Notes under the pieces: model-generated
Databases searched by the model: none
What the model was told of the DNA's origin: nothing
What the model saw: the letters and a program-made list of their open reading frames with translations, nothing else
Assembly: GCF_010183535.1 (NCBI RefSeq)
Contig: NC_071333.1
Location: 7,190,587-7,254,586, forward strand
Origin: Caenorhabditis remanei
Lineage: Eukaryota; Nematoda; Chromadorea; Rhabditida; Rhabditidae
Length of the DNA stretch: 64,000 nucleotides
Reading direction: 5' to 3'
Made by a program: the position numbers and the translations under genes
Shown here: piece by piece, positions 46,659 to 64,000 of the stretch
Layout of the letters: every line of letters starts with the position of its first letter
Position numbering within the stretch: position 1 is the stretch's first letter

Positions 46659-49600
46659 CTAATCAAAGACAAAGAGAATGAAAGAAAAAAATAAATTAAT
46701 TTCAGTTCTTGCTCAATTTAATGTGATTTGATGTGATCCTCCTTTTGCCCCACCAGTCACCATCACCAAATAAGACAAAAATGAGGGAATTGCGAAATTT
46801 TTCCAATTTCCGAGACGCTTCTGTCAGCTTTTTTGATGAATAGGGAAGACGACCTTCCTAGGGAGCTGCAAAATAGAAGAAGTGGGGTGTCCTCTCCCAA
46901 AAAAACCTAATTTTGTGGTTGCACACCATCCGGGATAAACCCAAAAATGGAATGAAACAAGAGAGTCGAAAGATAGGGCGCCGCGAAAAAATGTCTGGTC
47001 GAATGGGAAACAAGGAAGATCAGTAGCCCAATGAGAGCGACGACTATGTCTCTGACTCCCACTAATTGCTTCTTTGCGTCTAGAAGACATTGGAAGGAAG
47101 GGGGAACGAGAAGGGTTCGTGATCTTTCTCAAAAGGACAGCTTGGGGGAGCCGGGAGCTCCAAGCTGGGACTCTCGGTGGGCGTCCGGCGGAGCGGCTCC
47201 TTCTATATGCATGGTACCATATGCACAATTCGAGTTTTATGTCCATTTGAGAGGACAAGTCACAGAAGATACTCATAAATTTCTTAACAATCGCATGTCG
47301 AGAATATTGGATGAGCATTGTTGGCGGTGCACAGAGGATAGGCTTGTCTTGGTTTCAAGGAGCATCATCGGCACTCGTTAAAACTGAAAGACTGCTCCTT
47401 TTGGGTTCTTTTTTCTCTTTTCCCGCCTTTTTTCCAATTTTCCAGTTTCAGCCTCTGCTTTTTCCTGAATTCTCGATCCTTTGACGTTATTTAGTTCAAT
47501 TCTTTTGTCTTTATTCGAAAAAAAAATAGGCGGGACCTCAATTCAGAAGGAAAAGGGTAGGAAAGCTCTAGGAAAGGGGTACAATTTATGAGGTTGTATA
47601 ATCGCAGTAGCGGATGAAAAATTGCTTGCAAAGGTTGGAAAGTATTAGTATGATCGATAAACAGAAATAAATAATTGTGCAAGGGTTGAATAAAAAGGAG
47701 AGGAAAAGCTAGAAAAAAGAAGAAGAAGAAGGCAGAAGAAAGAAACGAACAGCCTGACAGCACTTTCGATTGGAGAAACGTTCTCCAAGAGCGAGCGCGC
47801 CGCCGAAAATTTGAGCAACGGATTAGATCGTTTATTAGCTGATTTGTACGGTCACGATGTTTTGGACAAACGAGCAAGTTGTTGCCAAACAGTTTATCAC
47901 TGAATGGCTGTTGAAAACGGGCCATACATGGAAATTCGAACAAGAAGATTACACGATGTTTGGTTGGTTGCTATACTGGCGGTCTTCAAAGAGGTTGTGT
48001 TTGCTAATATAAGAAGTAGGGAACAATTGAGTACTGACCATCGTCCAACATGTATCACAAGACTAAACTTCTATAGAGTGAAACTATTAAATTGATGAAA
48101 GATAAAATCAAAACTACCTGGAATCGAAAGTATGATCACAATCGACCGACCATTTCACTTTTCCCGAAATTTCAAAGGAACAATCGGTTTTTGACCGTGC
48201 TACTCATAAAATCAAACGAGGACAATGAAATGCATAATAGGGAACCCGATTCATATACGGTACGTGAATGGTATTAGTGATTTGTATCTACATAGAGGTT
48301 TCGGAAAAATGTGACAGACAGGCATGAACGAATGAATTTTACTGGAAACATTCATGTTGAGAATTGCCGATGGAGAGTGAAACGAGGAACGAAATTCCAT
48401 TTTTCATTTTATTTTTGTTCGAAAAAGAGAGAATACCAATAAGTCAAGAAATGAGAGGTCATGGAGTGTAGGTCTCTAGAGAATTCAAAATTGCAGGAGC
48501 TCTGTCTAATTATACACTGTGTTCTGCAGGAAAATAATGAATGTTCTAAATAAATAGACAGAAAAATGATGAAATCGAAAAGGTGAACAGACTAGTTAGT
48601 GAAAGTTCCGGTCATTTTTTTCTACAAATAAAACAGTTGCATTGTACAAAATTTAAAAGAAAAACTTCCCATGAGAAATTTTCTAAATTGGAATGACTAA
48701 CCACTAACACTGAAACAGAAGATTGAAATGGAGGGAGAAATACAGTTTGTGTTGTCTGAATGCTACGTATGTGGACAGAACAACGTTTTAAGGGAGAGTT
48801 AGATAGAAAAGCAAAACATAGTTTTTGTCGTAATAGTGTTAAGCAAGTTCTGAGACTCTGTATGACAAGATTGTGCAATTGGATAGAAGTATGATTTATT
48901 TAAACAAAAAAGTAAAAAAAAGCAAAAACATAAAGTTTTCGTTTACAACACGTTTTTAACTTTATCTGAGTCATTGTTAGTTTTGAACAGAAACATCAAG
49001 TACATGAGACAAATTTAATCGAGCCTTCGCTAAAAAAAAAAAAAACTGCGTACAAAATTACTGAATTTCTAGACATTTCTTCTTTCGAAATAAGAAATCG
49101 AAACATTTAAAGAAATTTTAATTTTTGGAGTGCATGTGCCGACCACCTGTCAAAGTACACATGTCCTGTCTACTTTCTATTGAGCAACTTTTTTTGTTTA
49201 ATAACAAAAATGAATCACTCACTTCTTTACTGTCAGTGCGGGAACAATTTTTCAGATCTTCTTTTTCTCTTATGATATCGTTGAGTCATTTGTTGAAAAA
49301 TGGAAAAATTGAAAATAGGATTCAGGGACTAGTGATTGCAAGGAAACGGACAAAACCACGGAGTTTGGTGGGTAACTCTGGGTGATAGAGATAAATGGAT
49401 CGCAGTCGAATAATTGGAGATTTTTAGATGAGTTACGCGTTTGTCGTTATAGTTTGTTTCTATATGTCCTGCTGCTAGAATTTCTCTAATGTATTTTAGA
49501 GATGTTGGTGTTTGCGTGGTAAGTTGTTAAATAAATTACTAAAAAGATGGAAAAATCACGGGTGACTTTGAATGGTGTTTTGGTTGACACTAATTGATGG

Positions 49601-50582
49601 CATACCACACATGGAAGGATGCTAGAACACTGAAAACTGCTATTTATTTGCTGAACAGAGATAAAATAAGTCTATCGGGAATATTTAACAATCAGAGTTT
49701 TCTATTAAAATATTGTGATCACGTTTACTGTCATTCAGATTGCCCAAAAATTCAAATCTTCGTTCATCTGCTTCTGTATTCTCAAACCCAGAATAATCCT
49801 TTCTCTGTTAAATAAGTCGTTAATTATGAGCATCCAAACACCCACTTGAAATATCTCAATCACTTCTCGGGGTGTCTATTTTCCGCCGCTCTGACCAGAT
49901 CTGCCCTTTGTCCAATAGTTTTGCCACAAATAACCGGTCTATTTTCTTTGCTCTTTCCCACTGTCCCGATCTTCAGTTTTTTGTTTCATTTCTCTATATC
50001 TCATAGTTTAGCGCTGTTATTTTGGGTAGACAACTTATGAGTTTGTTTCAAAAACAGACATAATATTCACACTATGCACTTCAACATGTAACACCGTCTC
50101 AACCAAGTGCACATCTCTGACCACCACTTCTCCTCTTAATTCACGCCTCTATCCGAACAGTTTTCTGTTGTGACGACGCGTGAGCCCCCCTGTTCTCGCA
50201 CCTTTCGAGTACTTTCGTCAACATGGACAGATTCGGGATGAGTTTATGGAGAGGAGCACATTCGAGGCAGGGCGGAGAGCCATTCACTCATTTTCTCTCA
50301 TCTACCCTCTGTTTGATTGCTTCTTTATTTGGTCATCAGTCTCTAGAACTGAAATTCCTGGGACCATAGGCAAATAAGAGTTGTCAGGTCAGCTGGTGAT
50401 TGATATTCAAATGTAGATCACGCAGCAGTCCCTCTAATTTACATGAACTAACAATGCTTGTTCACTGTGTCTGTATAAATACCTTGGTTCTGGTGTTCTC
50501 CCGCTCTTTCGCCGTTCATTTTCATTCTCCTACAAATCTAACGGACTGCAAGATAACATTAGTTTTTAATTTCCAGGGAATT
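46659..50582. other. Long spacer, likely mbl-1 promoter region and upstream of the ShKT gene
   Basis: The block at 46824-47381 is GC-richer and open on both strands (164 codons minus, 116 codons plus); it may be a promoter or 5' UTR island. The rest is AT-rich with no supported gene or RNA. A TTTCCAG acceptor just before 50583 suggests the ShKT gene is trans-spliced or has a 5' UTR intron, so its promoter lies somewhere between about 49800 and 50500. Confidence 0.35.
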
Positions 50583-52142
50583 ATGAGATTATGCTACCTC
50601 TTTGTAGTTCTCACGGTTATAGTGTCTGCAAGATTTTTTGACGTATGTCCAGGAAGAAGACAATCAATTGGAGGTTTGGTTCTTTAGAAAACTTGAGTTT
50701 TTACTTATTCCATACATTTCAGCTTGCCTCGTCGGTTTATGCCCCGCTGGTTCAGAATGTATCAATTCCTATTGTTGTAAGTAATTGTTTTTAGAATAAA
50801 ATTCTAACAATTAAAAAAAAACATTTTCTAAGGTAAAAACAAAAAATCAAATTCAAATAATCCATTGGATATGGTCGAGGTAGAAGCTGAAGAAACCTCT
50901 GAGTATCCTGCCTGTCCAAATGGTGGAAAGTCTATCGGAGAGTGCATTTCCAATTCCTGTCCTTTAGGGTATCATTGTAGTGCTGGATTGTGTTGTGGTA
51001 AGGAAAACAATTTTTTGCTTCTTCTTTCAGTGGGGTTTTACAGATTCTGAGACTGTTGGACTCAAAAAATGGTCATTAAAATGTGAGTTTCGTTTGCTCG
51101 AAATCCCTTGAACATCCGATTTATGTTACAGCTAGAAAAGAGGAAGAGGTTCCCATGAAGTCATCTCCAATTAGTCTTATCACAGTTGCTCCAGATGAGA
51201 GTTCTGAAAACGAGGCAAAGAAGAAAATGAAGGAAAGTGAGGAAGAAATGGAAGAGCGTAACTCAACGTTTGCTCCGGATGTGAGCGAGAATTGTTGTTT
51301 GGAAAAACAAGTTGATATTTATCAGAAGGAAATTGTCGATGAAGAGGACTCAGAGTTAGAAGAAGAGGAGGAGACAACTACACCAATATCAACGACAACC
51401 ACAACTACTACCACAACAGCTACCACTGAGCCATCGACTACATCTGAATACAAGAGAAAGTTAAAGAGGGTCAAGTAAGTTAAAATTATATTTACATATT
51501 ACATCTTTTATCTATCTAACATCTCACAGATCGAAACGTCCAAAAACAACCGCTAGAACTACAACTACCAGCACTACCACTGAACCACCAACAACAACTA
51601 GCGAAGAAATCACAACCACCACAGAGGAAGAAATTACTGAAATTGACACTCAGACACCCATCGTTGAAGAAGTGACGGAACCTCATTTTGTGTGTCCAGT
51701 GGGAGCGCCGATTGGAGGTAAATTCTATATTATCACTTGTCACTCAAATATTCAAATATACAGAATGTATTGCAAACAAGTGCCCGGAAGGTCATGGTTG
51801 TGTTGAAGGCCAATGTTGTATTCTGACACCTCAAATTAACTGCACTGACACTTTGGCCGGATGTCTTACACACCTTTGTGACAGAAAAGGATACCGGCAG
51901 TTTATGACTAATAACTGTGCAAAAACATGTGCGAGATGTCACTTGGTCAACATTGTTAGTGATCGTTAGGTTCTCGATTCGTACTAAAATCTTTTCTTTC
52001 ACAGACACCAAGTGAAATCCACGACTGCAGGGATCGTCGTTCCGATTGTGAAGAGTGGGCTGCCGAGGGATTCTGTGAGAGCTCTTTATACACGACTAGA
52101 CAAAAACTGAAGTTCTGCGGAAAGAGTTGTAAATTATGCTAA
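50583..52142 (+). CDS. Secreted multi-domain Cys-rich protein with CC modules and two ShKT domains
   Basis: Exons: 50583-50673, 50723-50776, 50833-50997, 51044-51082 (39 nt), 51132-51474, 51530-51717, 51764-51954, 52005-52142; 402 aa with all included. A signal peptide ([16 protein letters not shown]) is followed by three short six-Cys CC-type modules: [20 protein letters not shown] with its CC end, [20 protein letters not shown], and [20 protein letters not shown]. Between modules 2 and 3 lies an acidic then Thr-rich linker, probably O-glycosylated. Two C-terminal ShKT modules follow ([13 protein letters not shown]...CARC and [13 protein letters not shown]...CKLC). ShKT domains occur widely in nematode secreted proteins, including enzymes and surface proteins; nothing here shows channel-blocking activity. 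AATAAA at 52245-52250 ends the unit. Confidence 0.87.
51372..51430 (+). repeat. ACA/ACC Thr-codon repeat in the ShKT gene linker
   Basis: A near-continuous run of Thr codons, with a second run at about 51541-51625 in the next exon. It encodes the Thr-rich, mucin-like linker. Confidence 0.6.
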
Positions 52143-52244
52143 TGGTACTATGCAACTGACAATTAAATTATTTGTTATGGGAAGAGCAAAGTTATTGCTC
52201 GTATTTGTAAATTTCGATGAAATGACATATGTTTATTCTTTCAA

Positions 52245-52250
52245 AATAAA
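52245..52250 (+). terminator. Poly(A) signal AATAAA for the ShKT gene
   Basis: A perfect AATAAA 103 nt after the stop codon, on the same strand. Confidence 0.5.
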
Positions 52251-53337
52251 AAGTATCCGTTTTTCGATTTTTTAAAAATGTTTTGGTATGATTTTTTTAC
52301 TGTAAAATGAAAATATATGGTATTAATCTGGAAATTGGCTAAAATATGTGTGTTTGTTTGAAATCCTCTATAGAAGTGAATGATTGTTTTTTATCAAGAG
52401 TCCAATTGCTTTTAGACTAATACTATGTTGTGGTATCAATGACTGCTGTTCAGTTTGTTCAAGAAGGCGTTTCATTTCCCAAAGCGCAATGGTCCTAACA
52501 AAATGTGAGGACGAACAAAAGAGGGCATTGGCATGTGCTATGATATAGTAATAGTCAGGTGGTATGTATGAACTAAATGCAAAACATTGCCAACTGACGT
52601 TGGGACTAAACTTGTTTTCGTATTTTCAGAACTTTTTGGATCCGAATGCACCACTGTCCATCCTTCGGCCACTTGACAATTTGCAATTCGATTCAAAATG
52701 AGTTGTGAAGACGCTGCCAGCATCCAAAAGGATCAATCAGATTGTCTCAAGACAATTTTTTCATGAAATTAATATTTTGCTGTTTTCAAAAGTTGTTCCA
52801 TGTTTCTCTGAACTATTCGTTTTTTTTCTTCTTGTTCAAACCAACTGCATCATTTTTTCTCACTAATTAATAAAATACTCTCTCAATAAATTTTCAAAAA
52901 AAGACAATGGGAGTGGCGAAATTTGATTAATTTCTTTTACTAAAACATAACCTTAACGTCGGTTTAGGGACTATGCAAATGGAAAACAATTTTTCAGTAA
53001 TGTGGTTCATATTTGTTTTTGACAATTTTACCTCTCCTCATTTGTTGTATTTATTTCCAAAGAAATTTAAAATTCAAAAATTGCTTCAAGTAAAAATGAA
53101 TTATGGTTTGAAAATTTTTATTATGTTTTTTTGGTTTCTTAAGGAATGCGATTTCAGACAAATTACTCGAACAACATGAGACAAAGACAAACTTGACAAA
53201 GGAAGTTAAAACTCGGGATGAAGCCAGCTTTTGAAAATAAAACTTTCAAATAAAGACGAGCGGAGAAAATGACATAGAAGAATTAGAAGACACTTAGTTG
53301 AAGTTTAGCAGCAGAATAATAAGGAATAATAGCGAAT
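52251..53337. other. Converging 3' flanks of the ShKT and PRRC2-like genes
   Basis: AT-rich DNA without credible coding frames. The right part (about 53200-53337) is probably the 3' UTR of the minus-strand PRRC2-like gene. Confidence 0.35.
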
Positions 53338-60735
<7,398 letters not shown>

Positions 60736-63700
60736 GCGATCTGAAACCAGGCATTTTGATTATTCATGTAAACTTTTGATGAAAAGTGTCAAAGTAAACA
60801 TTTAGAGAGACCTCAACCACAATCATTTAGCTTGCTTGACTATAATTTTATTTTTCAACTCGAAAGGAGTCAAAACACAACAAAAGACTGAAAATGAATT
60901 AAAATGAATACAAGATTTCTTTGTGCCCAAAACTGAAAAATGATTGAATTATCTGAAGCTCCTCCCAATAATGCGTACCCTCATTCTATAAGCATGCTTA
61001 ATATAAGAAAAAATTGAAGAACAATTCATACTGATATTTGCAATTCCTGTCGTATAGAAGCTTGATCTTTAAAGATGATTTTTAATTTTGTGAACACTGT
61101 TTTCTAATGGGTTGGAAGATCAAAATGTATATTGGAAGCTTATCAAAAAATAAATCCGTAGCAGGATTTTTGTATATTGGATGGAAACTATCCAACAGCA
61201 AAGTAGACAGAACGCTCTTGTGTTGTTTGGTGATTACACGTTATTCATGCAAGAGCAATATTTACTTCATTGATTTAGTCTTATTCTAATAGAAGTGATA
61301 AATTTTGCTGTTGTGTTTGTTTTCCAAATATTCTTGTTTTGAAATACAGCAACATTTTATAATGTTGAATTGTCTGCTTGGCAATACTTCGATTCTTCAT
61401 TTCCAAGCAAATATTCTTTTCAAAAAAACTTACACAATAAAATAAAGAAACATAGACGGTGATCCAAATAAAAACGCCAGTTCTTTGGGTTGAAAAATTT
61501 TGCCAATAAATGTCAACCTGGAAATAAGTACAGTTTAAATGTAGAATACACGAGGAGCGGTTAATGATAAAGAAACGATAATAAATTTTGAGAAAAAGTA
61601 GTGTGAAGGCACGAGAATGGGTAATGAGATTGATAGTTATGTTGACCAGTGAGCGTAATTGAGTTTTTGTTATTTCCTGATAACGCTCTGTTTAGGTCAC
61701 TATATTATTATTATCAGTACTGCAAAAGACGTCTGACCTAATTTCAAAACCTTTATGATATTTTTGAAGAGAGGCATAGGGTCGTTCTTACAACCACTTT
61801 TTCCACTTTTTTTGTGGTTGTCACATCGAAAGAACCAGAAGGGAAAAACAAAAACGAAAACAATTGGTTTTCTTTTTCCTCCCTCCGCTTCATTTTTTTC
61901 TTTGATACAAAATGATTTTTTGTTTCAAAATTTTTCGTATAGTTTTCAAGTTTTTGATAAATTGTATAGACTTAAGCGAGCGGAACAAAAAAGGAGCACA
62001 ATTCGAGTAGCCATTTGTGTTGGCCATTCTAGAGCGGTCGACGAGGGTGAAAGAGAAGATTTCTAAAACGGGCAGCAACAGAAGTAGTTTTGTGTGTGTG
62101 TGTATGTATGTGATGGGAGGATAAGAGACGGACCCCCGAAAGTGGATGTACGCTGAGGGGTACCCCAAGTTATGAGAAAAATGAGATTATGGATGAGTGC
62201 AGAAAGTTGGTCAGGAGAACTTTTCGGTAATGGATGTTTGTGAATATTCCGGTGTTACGAAATAAAAACGTGTCATGAGACTTTTGTCTGGAAAAACTTT
62301 TCAGACTCGTACACATTTCAATAACAAAATTGATTTCAGAATGTCAACTACAACCTCATCATTCACGCTAAAAGCCACCGCTTGACATCAAAATTCCAAA
62401 ACCTGTAAACCGGAGACTGTTTTCCGACAACGTTAGTGCACATAATACGCAGTCATTTTCAATATGAGCCGTCGACAGATTTACATAAATCGGGAGGTTT
62501 GACAAGAGATTAACTGTGTGAGGCGATTTACACGTAGGCCGTGAGAAATGTTCCGATAGTCTTTGGAATAGTCGATGGTTTTTTAGTCATGTGATTTTGC
62601 AGGAAAAACCATTTCGAAACTGGAAGTCATGGAAAAAATGGAATGGGAAAAGTATCACAGAAAGACAACAAAAATGGTTTTCGGAAAAAGTAAGATAAAA
62701 CTAAAAGTTTTTGGAAATCAGTCCATATTTACTTTGGTAAGATTTATTTTAGAGGAAAAAAAAATACTATGTGAATGCAAGTATACTGCGTCATTAAAAT
62801 TGAGTGAAACCAAATGTTTTAATAAAAAACCAAGTTTTGAGTTTGCTATTTGGAAGTTTACTTGAAGTTTGCCAAATTTACTAGTATGCAATCAAGATAT
62901 TATCTTTCTCAAACATCAAACAGCTTTTCAAAATTAGTGAAACCTTGAAAAGTATAGATTGAAATTTCAAATGGTTAATTATTTTAAAAAAAATCAAGAT
63001 TCGACCTTAAAACAACTTCAAAATCAAACAGAAAAGAACAACAGGCACCGATCGTTCTAGTAGAGATAGATAAAGATCTTCCTCCATCCCAGTAGTTGTA
63101 AAGGTTGATCAAAGATGATAATACTGTATAGGGAAGCTAATTTGAAATTGGAACTGTATAATTTCAAAATTTCCATAACTGATTCTCACGGCCTCCTACT
63201 AATGAGTCTCTATCTCTTGCCCCGTCTCTTTTCAATACAGATGGAGATGGATGGTAGTGTGGGATGCTGGGGTTAGAAAGAGGAGGTCGAACGAGTTGGA
63301 GAAAGAAGAAGACTAGCCGATTGGAGTATTGAGAGAGGAGAGGGTCACACAAGACCCTTCTGTATGTCTGCGTCTCTTAGTTCTTGACTATGACTCAGTA
63401 ACACACATACACAATCTACACACATTGAGACTGACAGGGGGGTATAGAGAGTGAAGAAAAAGAAGAACGAGAGTCTGGTGACGCGACAGATCGATACCTC
63501 ATAACGACCACCCGGCTAAGTGTGTTCAGTTCCGAACAGCCGTCCTCAATTGCAGTTGAGTAGCTCTTCCAACGCCGCCAATTGCCCATCGTATTCTATC
63601 GCTCACTTTTCACCAACCCGGAAGGTCTGTTCCGCAAGCTGTTCTGTTTCTGTCCCTCTCTCTCCCTACGCACAATTCAGTAAATGATTTTACCCCTTTT

Positions 63701-63987
63701 TCGCATCTCCTAAGCTTTCCCCTTTCTTGTCAAAACCCACCCCATACTCTAAACGGCACATAATGGTTGTGCATACTGAATTGGGATAGACACAGCTAGC
63801 GGAACAAAATACCACGGGTGCGGGCTGTTTGGTGAGTAATACAATTTGAACATCTGGACTTAACCGAAATTGTTCTCTTCTTTCGCTTCGATGAGTTTCG
63901 TGGTCTCAAAAAAAGAGAGGTCCAAAGATTTGATAGACTGCTTCAAGTGTAATTTCTGTCAAATTTCTGTCGGAAATAGATACTCAC
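60736..63987. other. Upstream region of the PRRC2-like gene and spacer to the next gene
   Basis: AT-rich with one GC-richer island at 63480-63680 that may be a promoter or 5' UTR. A TG-rich microsatellite lies near 62089-62111. Open frames here are short and unsupported. If the edge exon belongs to a gene further right, this is its 3'-side intron or spacer. Confidence 0.35.
62089..62111 (+). repeat. (TG)n microsatellite with TATG variants
   Basis: Run of TG dinucleotides interrupted by TATG in the spacer upstream of the PRRC2-like gene. Confidence 0.7.
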
Positions 63988-64000
63988 ATGACGGAATTGG
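63988..64000 (-). CDS. Partial exon at the right edge (splice donor visible)
   Basis: Read on the minus strand, CCAATTCCGTCAT is followed by GTGAGTATC, a strong donor. This implies the 3' end of an exon whose rest lies beyond the window. Its gene cannot be identified: it could be a 5' exon of the PRRC2-like gene or of a further minus-strand gene. Too short to translate with confidence. Confidence 0.35.

Noticed and set aside
47491..47943. 150-codon minus frame upstream of mbl-1
   Set aside because: Half is poly-Phe/Leu from a GAA/TTC-rich tract. There is no splice connection to the next possible exon and no recognisable motif.

Overview
This window is nuclear DNA from a nematode, almost certainly a Caenorhabditis species. 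The basis is short introns (about 45-60 nt is common) ending in TTTCAG or close variants, AT-rich intergenic DNA, and two genes I recognise as clear orthologues of C. elegans genes: ptrn-1 (patronin/CAMSAP, plus strand) and mbl-1 (muscleblind, minus strand). As far as I recall both are X-linked in C. elegans, so the window is probably X-derived. No tRNA, rRNA, CRISPR array or intact transposon was found.

Left part (1-18000, all plus strand): the last exon of an unknown gene; a MATH-BTB (BATH-type) gene; a 16-exon gene whose coiled-coil C-terminus resembles the LZTS/fezzin family; a 2.6-kb spacer with one possible small secreted peptide ORF; the 22-exon ptrn-1 gene with its CH and CKK domains; a secreted Cys-rich DB-type protein; and a short membrane or secreted protein with no recognised family.

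Middle (18600-26250, minus strand): two tandem paralogues of a divergent USP-like deubiquitinase. They keep the catalytic Cys and His and the two Cx2C zinc ribbons but have lost the usual GNTCYMN box. They share a 10-exon architecture and a 17-nt upstream element. A 69-codon gene sits between them on the opposite strand.

Centre-right (28200-46700, minus strand): mbl-1, with six core coding exons (30070-34848) and at least two well-supported upstream exons at 43955-44070 and 45945-46080. One further possible exon at 46537-46658 would encode a membrane-spanning N-terminus. The gene has long introns, including one of about 9 kb.

Right part: a plus-strand gene (50583-52142) for a secreted protein with CC-type Cys modules, an acidic/Thr-rich linker and two ShKT modules, including a 39-nt microexon. 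Then comes a 14-exon minus-strand PRRC2/BAT2-like gene (53338-60735). The last 3 kb are noncoding apart from a splice donor at the extreme right edge that marks another minus-strand exon. All exon models were read by hand from splice signals, and phase was checked by summing exon lengths.
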